Position numbers and translations under genes: made by a program | NCBI RefSeq assembly: GCF_007751035.1 | Contig: NZ_CP036433.1 | Span: 8,289,001 to 8,353,000, forward strand | Source: Lignipirellula cremea | GTDB taxonomy: Bacteria; Planctomycetota; Planctomycetia; Pirellulales; Pirellulaceae | Reading direction: 5' to 3' | Length of the DNA stretch: 64,000 nt | Part shown: positions 50,779-59,681 of the stretch, in pieces | How positions within the stretch are numbered: position 1 is the first letter of the stretch | Layout: every line of letters begins with the position of its first letter | The notes under the pieces: model-generated | What the model saw: the letters and a program-made list of their open reading frames with translations, nothing else | The model's database searches: none | What the model was told of the DNA's origin: nothing

Positions 50779-52839
50779 TCAGGAGCCGGTCGTACGGGTG
50801 CGATAAAGGAACGAATCGCTGGTCAGCAGCGACACCAGCAGCGCCCGCATACTGCCGTGATTGTCATGATAGGCCCGCCAAGCGGCCTGCAGGGTCGGGG
50901 CGTCGTGGGGCTCTTCGTTTCTCCCCATCCAGTACCGGAAAGCATGGCGGACGAACACCTGTTCGACATGCTCGGACTCCGCCAGGCGGTGCAGCAGATC
51001 GATGCCGTTATCGACAGGACCTTCCAGCCCGGTTCCCCGCGCCGCCAGGATCGCTCCGGTGGAGTCGACCGGCTGGCCGAGTTCTTCCGTCCGGAACCGG
51101 CCCCAGTGGTCGAACATTTCAAACGGCAGGCCCAGCGGATCCATCCGTTGATGGCAGCGCCAACAGTACTGTTCCCGGGTGACGCGCATTTTTTCGCGGA
51201 GCGTGCTGTGCGGTTCATCGGGCAGCTGCGCGGCGACGGTGATCGGCGTATCGGGAATGGACCCGCCCAGCAACCGCTCGCGGATCCACTTGCCGCGATG
51301 GATGGCGTCGTTGCCATCGTTCTTGGAATGGGCGATCAACCAGCTCGGCTGCGTGAGCACGCCGGACCGGCGCTCTGGCGACAGGGTCATCGGCTGCTCC
51401 ACCGTCCAATCTTCGGCCGCCATGTTGTAGACTTCGTTGACCCGGTTTTTCCTGTCAAACGGGTGCGAAATGTCCTTGGCCTGCTTCGCCCTGAAGGTCG
51501 GCATCCGCAGGGCGGAGATCATGACAAAACTTTCCTGGGTCGTGAGCAATTGCTTCAGGACGTCGCGATCCTGCTCCAGGATCCGCCGTACGAGGTGGTC
51601 TGTATCGGTCACCAGATACCGCCGCACCTCGGGCCGTAACAGGTCTTCATCTTTGAACACTTCCGGCGCCGCGTCGTAGCCGAAGTACTCGCGAAAGAAA
51701 CGCAGCACACGCTCGTTGCGGGAACGTTTGTCGTCGAGCAGTCGCTCGACCTCCCGCCGCACGTCGTCGGTCGTTTCCAGTCGACCGTTCCGCAGCCCCT
51801 CTTGCATCCGTCGATCAGGATGGCTGTCCGTCAGCGCGTAGGCGATCGCCGTCGCCGTCTCCTGCGGGGTCAGTCGAACACGACCGTGCGGGTCGGCCGA
51901 CTCGGCTCCCAGCTCCATACGAAACAAAGCGTGCGGACTCATGAGTACGGCGGCGATGATATTCTCCAGACCGATACGATTGCCGAACCGGTCGACTTCC
52001 GCCTGGAGATAGTTGCCGTAGCGTGTCCGCTCGTCCTCCGTCGGCAAGCGATCAAGGATGGTTGAGCAGACGTCGTCGACGGCGATGCGAACCTGCTCGT
52101 CGGAGAGCTTTTCCTTCCGGTCCGCCAAAGGCGACAAGCGCTGGGCCAGCAGCTTGTTCCCTTCGCCCGCCATGGTGCGTTTCGCGAGGACGCGGGCATT
52201 CAGCAGCAGCTGCTCCGTCTGGGCTTCATCCAGTCGATACAGGGCCGAGTAGTCCTGCAGCCCGTCGCCGCCGCGGAGCGAAAAAGGCGGCGCGGGAGCC
52301 CGATTCACGCCGGTCTCCCCCTCCGCCGGCCGGTAAGGGCGACCAATCATGGTCGATCCAATCGCAGTGTACTGGTGCGGCGAGATGCGCCAGATCCGCG
52401 CTGGCGAAACCGCAACCGCGTTGGAATTCTCCGGTCCAAACAGCACCCCATGCGGCAGCAGATTCCCTTTGTCCGGGAAAGCCAGCGCACGCGCCTTGCC
52501 GGCCGCGAGCAGTTCGCCGCGGACTGCTTGCACCAGTCGACCGATCTCGACCAGATCCGGTTGCGTTTCTTCAGCCGGCGGCATGTTCCCGGTCGCCGTT
52601 TGTTCCAGCACGCGCAGCCAGAGAGCCGCTGCCTCTTCCGTTCCAATCGACGACTGCAGCAGCAAGCGGCCGTCAAAACCGCCCTCCTGCAGATCGGCCC
52701 CATGACAGCCCAGGCAGTGCGTACGAAGAAAACCGGAAACAAACGCCGGCGGCGAAGTCTCCGCCGAGCTCGCCCTGGCAACCAGTAACCCCAGCACCAG
52801 CACGGCGAGCAGCGGGCGAGAGTAGCAAACCGAAACCAT
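50779..52839 (-). CDS. Planctomycete cytochrome protein with DUF1587/1592/1588/1585 domains
   Basis: A 686-residue exported protein. The signal peptide is LLAVLVLGLLVARASSAE. A c-type haem motif CLGCH (Cys42, Cys45, His46) opens the cytochrome-like domain. The DUF series follows: RISPHQYTAIGSTMIG, LSDEQVRIAVDDVCSTILDRLPTE-type helices, VLMSPHALFRMELG, FFREYFGYD, and GGSIPDTPITVAAQLPDEPH. A second CxxCH (YCWRCHQRMDPLG, about residue 555) leads into DUF1585. Two haems are thus possible. The start at 52839 is preferred; 52920 would add a second hydrophobic lead. Its role may be electron transfer for the DUF1552 partner. Confidence 0.92.
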   Translation of the reverse strand: MVSVCYSRPLLAVLVLGLLVARASSAETSPPAFVSGFLRTHCLGCHGADLQEGGFDGRLLLQSSIGTEEAAALWLRVLEQTATGNMPPAEETQPDLVEIGRLVQAVRGELLAAGKARALAFPDKGNLLPHGVLFGPENSNAVAVSPARIWRISPHQYTAIGSTMIGRPYRPAEGETGVNRAPAPPFSLRGGDGLQDYSALYRLDEAQTEQLLLNARVLAKRTMAGEGNKLLAQRLSPLADRKEKLSDEQVRIAVDDVCSTILDRLPTEDERTRYGNYLQAEVDRFGNRIGLENIIAAVLMSPHALFRMELGAESADPHGRVRLTPQETATAIAYALTDSHPDRRMQEGLRNGRLETTDDVRREVERLLDDKRSRNERVLRFFREYFGYDAAPEVFKDEDLLRPEVRRYLVTDTDHLVRRILEQDRDVLKQLLTTQESFVMISALRMPTFRAKQAKDISHPFDRKNRVNEVYNMAAEDWTVEQPMTLSPERRSGVLTQPSWLIAHSKNDGNDAIHRGKWIRERLLGGSIPDTPITVAAQLPDEPHSTLREKMRVTREQYCWRCHQRMDPLGLPFEMFDHWGRFRTEELGQPVDSTGAILAARGTGLEGPVDNGIDLLHRLAESEHVEQVFVRHAFRYWMGRNEEPHDAPTLQAAWRAYHDNHGSMRALLVSLLTSDSFLYRTRTTGS

Positions 52840-53101
52840 CAGCAAACCATGAAAAAAGACGGAAGCCGCCAGGGCAGGAAAGACGAAAAAGTTCAACCTG
52901 TCGAATCTACCATAGCCCACCCCCAGTCCGCAAAGTTACTTTCGCGAATATCGAAGGACGAACGCCCCAGCGGCCGCGCCGAGAAACGACTCGGGGCGGA
53001 CAACGCCGTTGATCGTAATCCATCGCCAGGCTGCGTCCGGCCGCGGCTTGGATTAAGATGTCAGGGCAGGGGAGGCCGACGAAGCATGTCGGCATTCGTT
53101 T

Positions 53102-53181
53102 GGAACGAGAAACTTTTAACTGACGGAAGTCGACGGTTAGTCGTCTCTTGCTCCGCAAAAGAACACGATCTTTCACGGAGA
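53102..53181. repeat. Repeat family B, copy 2
   Basis: Starts GGAACGAGAAACTTTTAACT and ends GATCTTTCACGGAG, like 23626-23705. The two copies differ at about ten positions over 80 bases, mainly around the inner GTCGAC/GTCGAA. They are 29 kb apart. Confidence 0.7.
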
Positions 53182-53231
53182 GCGCGAAGGTAATTACTGT
53201 CGATTCTGGTTGGGTTGTTTTGCGAACCAGC

Positions 53232-53259
53232 CGGCGCAGAAAGTCGACTTTCTGCGCCG
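53232..53259. repeat. Perfect 28-base palindrome
   Basis: The left half CGGCGCAGAAAGTC is the exact reverse complement of the right half GACTTTCTGCGCCG, with no spacer. It is followed by GCGAAGG and CCTTTCACGGAG sequences that resemble repeat family B. A centred GTCGAC is present. Confidence 0.75.
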
Positions 53260-53402
53260 CGAAGGTACGCGTCCTTTCACGGAGTGAAGGGCGACTGTCC
53301 GGCGTCTGTCCTTCCTTAAAACGACGAACGAGAATCGATCAGTTATTCTTTTCGCGGTCCTTGCGAAAGGCGAAGATCTTATTGTCTGGGGAAGTGCTCG
53401 TC

Positions 53403-54731
53403 ATGAATGCATGGGAACGTCTGCTCGCCGCCCGGATCCTGCTCGTCTTCCTGGGCGTCGTACTAATCGCCGGTATCTGCCAGGGACAAGAGCCGGCCGC
53501 TGGTGCAGCGGCCGCAGGCGAACCGGCGGCTGCTTACGGCGGCAAGTCGCTGGCAGCGTGGATCGCGCTGGCCGAAGAGGGCGACGACGATCAAAGGCGG
53601 CAAGCGTACTATGCCCTGGGAGAGATGCGACCTCCCTCCCCGGAAGCGACCGCTGCGCTGGTCGCGGGGCTGGAAGACGGCGCCATCGTTGGCCGGCGAT
53701 ACGCCACGGCGGCGCTCGGAAACATGGGACCGCTGGCCGCGGCGGCCACGCCGGCGCTCATGGAGGCGATCACCAGTGAAGTCGTGAAGGATGAGTTCAT
53801 TCAGCTGCATGCGGTGCAAACGCTGGGACAGATCGGGCCTGGAGCCGCCGCAGCATTGCCGCTGCTGCAACGCCAGCTGGCGGAGGGGCCGCCGCTGATC
53901 CGCGTGGCGGCCGCCCACAGCATCTGGCAGATTGCCCAGGACCGGAACGCGGTAGCCGCCCTGATCCGCGAGCTGGAACGTCCCGCGAATGAAGCTCCGT
54001 TTGCGGCCGCCCTGAGCCTGCTGGCGATCGGCCCGGTCGCGGACGAAGCATTGCCCGCCCTGGTCCAGGCGCTCTCGCACGCGGACGCCGATGTAAGACG
54101 GGCGGCCGCCAAGGCGACGGCCGCATACGGCATGCGGGCGATCCCGCTGATCAGCGAAGCCCTGGGCGACGCCGATCCCCAGGCGGCGGCCGCTGCACTC
54201 GGTTTCATTTTTGACCAGGTGCGGAACGAAACGCTCTACAATCCGCAAACTTCGATCGCTGATTTCCGCACCGCCGCCGCCGCGCTGATTCACACCGGCG
54301 CCCCGGCCGCTGCTGCGATCATGACGAATCCCCAGGCCGAGCCGGCCGCGCGCACGGCCGGTCTCCATGCACTGGCCCGACTGGGTCCGCTGGCGCTCGT
54401 CCAGCTGTTGACGGCCCTGCAGAGCGACCAGCCGCCGGTCCGGGCCGCCGCGCTGGAAGGGATGCAACGCCTGGAGCAGTTTCTGCCGCGGAAGCCGATC
54501 CCCAACATCGACGCCGTTAAACGTTCGCTCGCCGATCGTTTGGTCGAGCCGCTCACGCACGAGGATCCGCTCGTCCGCAAAACGGTCATCCATCTGTACG
54601 CGGCGCTCGAAATCGGACCTTACGGAAGTGCGGCCATCCCGGCGCTCCGCAAAGCCCTGCGGGAAGAAACCGACGGCGGCGTTCGCAGCGACGCCTCCCA
54701 GGCCCTCAATCGCCTGCTCCAGCCCGAGTAG
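53403..54731 (+). CDS. Secreted HEAT-repeat (lyase-like repeat) protein
   Basis: A 442-residue exported protein. The signal peptide is RILLVFLGVVLIAGICQG. An Ala-rich linker (AAGAAAAGEPAAAYGG) precedes about ten HEAT/PBS-lyase-type helical pairs (QRRQAYYALGEM, GRRYATAALGNMG, LHAVQTLGQIGPGAAAALP, RVAAAHSIWQIAQD, VRRAAAKATAAYG, RTAGLHALARLGP, SDASQALNRLL). There is no catalytic motif. It is a binding scaffold in the periplasm or outer surface. ATG 53403 follows GGGGAAG. Confidence 0.85.
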   Translation: MNAWERLLAARILLVFLGVVLIAGICQGQEPAAGAAAAGEPAAAYGGKSLAAWIALAEEGDDDQRRQAYYALGEMRPPSPEATAALVAGLEDGAIVGRRYATAALGNMGPLAAAATPALMEAITSEVVKDEFIQLHAVQTLGQIGPGAAAALPLLQRQLAEGPPLIRVAAAHSIWQIAQDRNAVAALIRELERPANEAPFAAALSLLAIGPVADEALPALVQALSHADADVRRAAAKATAAYGMRAIPLISEALGDADPQAAAAALGFIFDQVRNETLYNPQTSIADFRTAAAALIHTGAPAAAAIMTNPQAEPAARTAGLHALARLGPLALVQLLTALQSDQPPVRAAALEGMQRLEQFLPRKPIPNIDAVKRSLADRLVEPLTHEDPLVRKTVIHLYAALEIGPYGSAAIPALRKALREETDGGVRSDASQALNRLLQPE

Positions 54732-54770
54732 ACGTTGGCCCGGTTGGCGATCCGTTCTGATGTAGCCGGA

Positions 54771-56150
54771 TCAGCCCAGCGGGGCGCGGGCCAGCGGCAT
54801 GGTCAGGCAGTGCGGGCCGCCGTTGGCGCGGACGAGTTCCGGAGCGGGGAATGTGGTGAGTTTGACGCCCGCATCGCGCAGGGCCTGATCGGTGCGGGGA
54901 GAGCCGGCGTAACCGATCACCTGGCCAGGAGCGGTGGCGACCAGGTTGGCGCTGAGGAAGCGGGCCTCGCGAACAACGTTTTCCACCACATGCTTGAAGT
55001 CGTTCTCCCCTTCGGCCAGCCGGCCGCCCAGGGGGATCACTTCGTACTGCTGGTCCCGCAGCCAGTCGACCAGTTTCCGGTCGCCCAGGGCGTCATCGGG
55101 TTCGCCGGATCCGGCCTGGTAGCGGACCAGGCGGCCGACGTTTCGCACTTCGTCCAGCAGGGCCGTGCGCTGCGGGGTAGTGTAGCCTTCCAGGCTGGCA
55201 AAGCCGACCAGCACATCGAGCAGCGGGTTCCGTCGGGTGAACTTCTCCTCCAGCAGGTACGGCGTCGCCAGCACCTTGCGGCGATCGACCAGGCTGACCA
55301 TGCAATCCAGATGGTAGAAAATTTCCCGCAGTCCTTCCCATTCGCCATCGTCGGCCTGGTAGCTGGGCATCTGCACGGCGATCACGTCGAGTTCCAGTTT
55401 CTGGGCCAGCCGGACGGCCGCTTCCCGCTGGGACGCATTGCCGACGCCGACCAGCAGGGTGCGTTCGTCGAACACCATGACATCGCCGCCTTCCAGCAGG
55501 ACGTTTTCCTTCTCTGCGTCGAACACGACCTTGTCCTGGGCCAGCGACGGAGCATGAGCGAACAAGAAGCGAGTCAGCTGCGATTCAAAATGGCGCCGGG
55601 CATGGCCGAAGTTACACAGCACGACGCCCTTGGGGGTGGAGACCGCCAGGTCGCGCGTAAAAAAGAGCGTGGTCGCCGGGGCCAGCAAAGGGGCGAGCAG
55701 GCCGCGTTCGTTCCGGTGATATACAAGCTTGTCGTCACGGCCGATCAGTTGCGCGGCGGTCAGCTCTCTGGCTTGCGGCAGGAGACGGGGGGCGTGGTTC
55801 TGCAGCCAGCCGGTCCAGGCTCCTGCTTGACGGGCCTGTACGATCGCTTCGCTGAGCAGGTCGACAAACTGCAGCACTTGCGCGCCGGCCGCCTTGAGGC
55901 TGGCGGTCAGATCCCGATGCTCGGCGACGACTTCTTCCCGCAGCACGCCGTAGGTCAGCATGGGGTGATCGCCTGGCAGCATGGCCAGCGTTTTCCAGGC
56001 TTCGGGTCCGGGTTCGTGCAGCAGGACGCGGGTCAGGCGGCCAACCTCGGAACCGACGCCAGCGGGCGGTTCCGGCGGGGGCGACGCAGCGCATGCGGCC
56101 CGCGCCAGCAGGCAGGCCAGCGGAGTGGCCAGGAATGACCGCCGATCCAT
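54771..56150 (-). CDS. Arginine-deiminase-like amidinohydrolase with an export signal
   Basis: A 459-residue guanidino-modifying enzyme. The family motifs are FTRDLAVSTPKGVVL, LLEGGDVMVF (~220), HLDCMVSLVDR, and the terminal GGPHCLTMPL with nucleophile Cys448. These match arginine deiminase (L-arginine to citrulline and ammonia), though PHC replaces the usual PRC and HLDC the HLDT. A signal sequence opens the chain (RRSFLATPLACLLARAACAA), with a twin-arginine-like MDRRSF. Normal arginine deiminases are cytoplasmic. It is 28 bases downstream of a Gfo/Idh gene on the minus strand, so the two may be co-transcribed. No arcB or arcC gene is present. Confidence 0.87.
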   Translation of the reverse strand: MDRRSFLATPLACLLARAACAASPPPEPPAGVGSEVGRLTRVLLHEPGPEAWKTLAMLPGDHPMLTYGVLREEVVAEHRDLTASLKAAGAQVLQFVDLLSEAIVQARQAGAWTGWLQNHAPRLLPQARELTAAQLIGRDDKLVYHRNERGLLAPLLAPATTLFFTRDLAVSTPKGVVLCNFGHARRHFESQLTRFLFAHAPSLAQDKVVFDAEKENVLLEGGDVMVFDERTLLVGVGNASQREAAVRLAQKLELDVIAVQMPSYQADDGEWEGLREIFYHLDCMVSLVDRRKVLATPYLLEEKFTRRNPLLDVLVGFASLEGYTTPQRTALLDEVRNVGRLVRYQAGSGEPDDALGDRKLVDWLRDQQYEVIPLGGRLAEGENDFKHVVENVVREARFLSANLVATAPGQVIGYAGSPRTDQALRDAGVKLTTFPAPELVRANGGPHCLTMPLARAPLG

Positions 56151-56178
56151 CGGTACTCTCCGTCGTAAAGGGACGCGG

Positions 56179-57219
56179 TTAAACTTCAACCGCGCGTCGT
56201 TCGCGCACCGACTCGGTCTGCTTCTGGCAGAGAACGACTGCGTCGCGGGCGAGCTGACCGCCGAGGATGGCCGATGGTTTGCCGCTGGTGATGGCGCCGA
56301 CCATTTCTTGGATCTCACCGATGAAGCCGTCAACTTCCCCGCGCAGACCCAGATCGGGCCGCAGCACCTGGCCGTCGCTGGCCAGGATCTTGAGCGGCAG
56401 GGTTTCGACGCCGTCGGCAAACACCTGCAGTTCAAACTGCAGCGTGGCTTTTTCGAGATGAATCTCAAAGCTGTGCATGAACGGCCGGCCCTGCTGGTAG
56501 ATCACGCCGGTGGCCGAACTGACGACCAGCGACGGGTCCTCAAAACCGAAGAGCGTGTCGCAGTACTCGACCACTTCGCCCCGCATGCGGCCCTGGCTGG
56601 TGACGGTCGTTGGCATCCCGAACAGCAGGCGGATAAAGTGGGCGTCGTGGACATGCAGGTCGATCAGCGGCCCGCCGCTTTTGTGGGGATCGTAGAAGCC
56701 TTCGATCCAGGTCGGATCGGAAATCACCCGGCGGAAATGGCCGCCCAGCAGCTTGCCGTACTCGCCCGATTCGATGATCTGCAAGGCCTTGGAGTACTCC
56801 GGCCCGAACGGCAGCACATGGCCGATCAGCAACTGCTTGCCCGCTTTTTCGGCGGCGGCGACCATGCTGTCGCACGCTTCCGCGGTGAGGGCCATCGGCT
56901 TTTCGCAAAAGACGTGCTTGCCGGCTTGCAGCGCCTGTTCGGCCATGCCGGGGTGCTGATCGGGCGGCAAGCAGAGATCGATGAGATCCAGCGTGGGGTC
57001 GGCCAGCATCTCTTCAAACGTGGCGTAGGCCGACACGCCGGTCAGGTCGACTTCGGCGCCGGGCGGGCCAAAATTCCCCTGGATCCCGCGCCAGTCGCCG
57101 GCTCGTTTCTTTTCGTTGCGGGACTGGATCGCGGCGACTTCAATCCCGTCGACCTGTTGATAGGCCAGCCAGTGAATCCAGCCCATGAAACCAATGCCTG
57201 CGACGCCTGCTTTGAGCAT
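56179..57219 (-). CDS. Gfo/Idh/MocA family oxidoreductase
   Basis: A 346-residue cytoplasmic NAD(P)-dependent oxidoreductase. ATG 57219 starts the Rossmann fold directly (KAGVAGIGFMGWIHWLAY), preceded by AAAGG. The catalytic EKP is intact in HVFCEKPMAL. The active-site segment GGPLIDLHVHDAHFIRLLFG is clear. Long forms starting further upstream only read through G/C-rich non-coding sequence. The deiminase-like gene follows after 28 bases. Function is open; many act on sugars and sugar acids. Confidence 0.93.
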   Translation of the reverse strand: MLKAGVAGIGFMGWIHWLAYQQVDGIEVAAIQSRNEKKRAGDWRGIQGNFGPPGAEVDLTGVSAYATFEEMLADPTLDLIDLCLPPDQHPGMAEQALQAGKHVFCEKPMALTAEACDSMVAAAEKAGKQLLIGHVLPFGPEYSKALQIIESGEYGKLLGGHFRRVISDPTWIEGFYDPHKSGGPLIDLHVHDAHFIRLLFGMPTTVTSQGRMRGEVVEYCDTLFGFEDPSLVVSSATGVIYQQGRPFMHSFEIHLEKATLQFELQVFADGVETLPLKILASDGQVLRPDLGLRGEVDGFIGEIQEMVGAITSGKPSAILGGQLARDAVVLCQKQTESVRERRAVEV

Positions 57220-57455
57220 GACTTGCCTTTTTCGTCTGCCGCGGATGGGAGATGCCGGGCGCGGGAGCACGCAGCGACAGGGACCGACGGCGGGAACGTT
57301 GCGATTCGATCGTGGGAGGGAAAACGATCCCCCAGGGAAAACTTTTCCCGGCGGCGCCCCGTGCGCACGCCCTGGTTGAATCATATCGAACGGGTCGCCG
57401 CGCCGCCACGCCCTGGGCTCCGTGCCGGCGCCAAAGAGAGTGAGTGTTCCGCCCA

Positions 57456-57472
57456 GGGCAGGGCAGGGGGGG
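57456..57472 (+). promoter_or_regulatory. G-tract motif between the Pro-rich and Gfo/Idh genes
   Basis: GGGCAGGGCAGGGGGGG on the plus strand has three or four G-triplets in 17 bases. It lies five bases past the stop of the Pro-rich gene at 57477 and 237 bases before the Gfo/Idh start, and it is the same motif as those at 17333, 35496, 49240 and 53061. Confidence 0.4.
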
Positions 57473-57476
57473 AGTC

Positions 57477-59024
57477 TTATTGAAAGATCGGTTTGAGCTG
57501 GCTGATCTGCCCCTGGTGATCGGTGAGCAGCAGGTCGGCGTCTTTCTTTTTCCAGCGGAAGTTCAGCTTGCTGCCGTCGGACCAGACGATTTTGAGCAGG
57601 TCGCCCTCGGCCTTGTAGGTTCCTTCCAGCCGTTCGGGAATGAATTTGGCGTCGGTCGGCGGGGGATCGCCCAGGGCGGTCAGGGTGAGCGGATCGCCTT
57701 CCATTTCAATCTTGCCGTCAGGCATGATCCGCAGGCGACTGCGACTGGCCTTCCAGACGCCATGGATCGATTCGGCGGCGCGGGCGGCGTCGACCGTGGC
57801 GGGCATGTCGATATCGGGCGAGGAGATGGCGATCTGGTTCAGCAGCGTTTCAAAGTCGGCCTGGCGTTCCGGCTGCTGGCTGGCGGGCGTGGTCGCCATG
57901 ATTTCGCACACGCCCCACGGCGGACCGATCAGGCAATGCACGCCGTGCAGCGGTTCGTTCGAGCTGTCGGCTTCTTCGTCGTCGTCGCTGCTGGACTCAC
58001 GGGCGGGCACGGTGAACTGGCGGACAACGGCCGGATGTCCGCCAATACTGCGTTCAAATGGGGGAGCGCTTTCGGCCCGATCGCGGGTCGCCTTCATGAG
58101 CCGTTCTTCCGACCAGGCATTGATCTCCCGACGTCGTTCTGCGGGACCATTCGCTGTGACATGGCAGGTAATCCAGACGCCGTCGCGCGGCATTTTCCGC
58201 CGGCTGCTGAGCTTCTTCGGCGACAACACCAGACGCACTTCGCGGTTCACGGGAATCTCGTACACATGCCAGTGCAACGGCGGCCGGACTTCCACCGCGC
58301 CGGCTGCATGCAGCACCAGATCCTGTTCCGGCTCCGGTTCCGGAGGCAGGCGAACCAGCCCTCCCTGCGCGACCCGCTCCGCCATGCCATCGACCGGGTC
58401 GTCGGCCGGGACTTCCGGCGTCGACGCAGCGTCCGGGGAGAAACTGCCGCCGGAGGGATCGGTTGTGTCTGCCGGCAAAGGTTGCCTGGCGGGCTGGCTC
58501 GCCGCCACAGCAGGCTGCGGAGGAGCCGGTCGCTCGTCGATTGAAGGGCGCACAAGGGCAGGCGGGGGCTCGGCGACGGGAGGCAGGCTCGGCTGCGTAA
58601 TGGGCGGCAACGCGGGCGGGTCGGCGACTGCCAGGTCGGCCGCTGGCGCCGGGACGAACGGAGTTGCGGGCGAGGATTCGCTCGGCGGGGAGATCGCGGG
58701 CGAATCGACAACCGTGGCGGAAGGGGGCAGCGCAGGCGTGGCCACAGCCGGCCCCGCCCTGACGATCGTCGGTTCCGGGGGCGCTTTGAGCGAAGGCGGC
58801 GGCGCCGTTTCCGAAGAACTGGCAGGGTTGGGCGCCGCCGGAGCATGATTCAGGGTGCGAGGGGCGTGGCTGGCGGGCTCAAGCGACGGCGCAGCATGGA
58901 ATTCGACCTCGTCCAGGCGAGACATGTACCACGGCTGGGCCGCGTCCTGCTGGGAGCGGCGAAACGCCACAACCACTGCGGCCAGAAGCAGCAGTGAGCC
59001 CAGTGCGAATGAAATTTTCGACAT
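57477..59024 (-). CDS. Unknown membrane-anchored protein with a Pro-rich stalk
   Basis: A 515-residue protein. One N-terminal hydrophobic segment (FALGSLLLLAAVVVAF) without a cleavage site suggests a membrane anchor. Residues ~60-210 are a Pro/Ala/Ser-rich low-complexity stalk (PPALPPITQPSLPPVAEPPP). Then a soluble domain follows (LHWHVYEIPVNREVRLVLSP, PRDGVWITCHVTANGPAERR, ADFETLLNQIAISSPD). The C-terminal ~90 residues (SIHGVWKASRSRLRIMPDGK, GTYKAEGDLLKIVW) look like a TIGR03067/lipocalin-type beta domain. The family is not recognised as a whole. Confidence 0.75.
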   Translation of the reverse strand: MSKISFALGSLLLLAAVVVAFRRSQQDAAQPWYMSRLDEVEFHAAPSLEPASHAPRTLNHAPAAPNPASSSETAPPPSLKAPPEPTIVRAGPAVATPALPPSATVVDSPAISPPSESSPATPFVPAPAADLAVADPPALPPITQPSLPPVAEPPPALVRPSIDERPAPPQPAVAASQPARQPLPADTTDPSGGSFSPDAASTPEVPADDPVDGMAERVAQGGLVRLPPEPEPEQDLVLHAAGAVEVRPPLHWHVYEIPVNREVRLVLSPKKLSSRRKMPRDGVWITCHVTANGPAERRREINAWSEERLMKATRDRAESAPPFERSIGGHPAVVRQFTVPARESSSDDDEEADSSNEPLHGVHCLIGPPWGVCEIMATTPASQQPERQADFETLLNQIAISSPDIDMPATVDAARAAESIHGVWKASRSRLRIMPDGKIEMEGDPLTLTALGDPPPTDAKFIPERLEGTYKAEGDLLKIVWSDGSKLNFRWKKKDADLLLTDHQGQISQLKPIFQ

Positions 59025-59186
59025 CGCGATGTCGTCCTTGCGTTGGCGAATCGATCCCCTGTCTAATCGTCATGATCCGACTGCCAGCACCATCGAAGCC
59101 AGAACGGCGCCGGTCGCGCCGACCGGGTAAACTGTAACGCCTGGATTTTCTCCCCTATCTGCCTCCTGGAACCCGCCTGCACGCCG

Positions 59187-59681
59187 ATGTCTGATTTTTT
59201 GATTCGCCCCGCCGACCTGCAGGCGCAGGCTGACCAGCAAGCCATTTTGCATTTGACCGAGGTCATGTCGTACGATTCGCCCGGTTCGCCCCAGCCGTTG
59301 CCGGCGGCCGTCAAACAGAAGCTGATCCAAGGGCTGCAGGCGATGCCGACAACCCTGATCCTGCTTGCCTGGCGTCAGGACCAGGCAGTGGGAGCCGCCG
59401 TCTGCTTCTGGGGGTTCTCGACCTTTGCCGCTCAGCGCGTGCTGAATGTGCACGACCTGATCGTGCAGGCCGAGAATCGCGGGCAAGGGATTGGCAAACT
59501 GCTGCTGGCAGCGGTCGAGCAGGCGGCCCGGGCCGGGGACGCCTGTAAAGTGACGCTGGAAGTCGATGAAGAGAACGCAGGCGCCCGGCGGCTGTACGCC
59601 CAGCTGGGGTATGTGGGGGCCGACACGCCCGGCAAGGCGGGCCGCACTTTTTTCCTGGCCAAACGCCTGGCGCCGGTCTGA
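59187..59681 (+). CDS. GNAT family N-acetyltransferase
   Basis: A 164-residue acetyl-CoA-dependent acetyltransferase. The acetyl-CoA loop is VQAENRGQGIGKLLLAAVEQ at ~92-111, matching Q/R-x-x-G-x-G/A. The GNAT end motif is ENAGARRLYAQLGYVG. The acceptor is unknown. Start ATG 59187 lies without a strong ribosome site. It is divergent from the Pro-rich gene and convergent with the histidine kinase. Confidence 0.92.
   Translation: MSDFLIRPADLQAQADQQAILHLTEVMSYDSPGSPQPLPAAVKQKLIQGLQAMPTTLILLAWRQDQAVGAAVCFWGFSTFAAQRVLNVHDLIVQAENRGQGIGKLLLAAVEQAARAGDACKVTLEVDEENAGARRLYAQLGYVGADTPGKAGRTFFLAKRLAPV

Larger units (their letters stand above)
52840..53402. other. 563-base intergenic region with repeats
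   Basis: No gene seen. It contains the G-tract TCAGGGCAGGGGAGG (53061-53075), repeat family B copy 2 (53102-53181), and a perfect 28-base palindrome at 53232-53259. A related stretch GAAGGTACGCGTCCTTTCAC continues to 53300. The gap separates the divergent DUF1592 and HEAT-repeat genes. Confidence 0.5.

Noticed and set aside
54735-56138. Plus-strand frame of 467 codons opposite the deiminase-like gene
   Set aside because: Mirror frame without motifs; the minus-strand gene is well supported.
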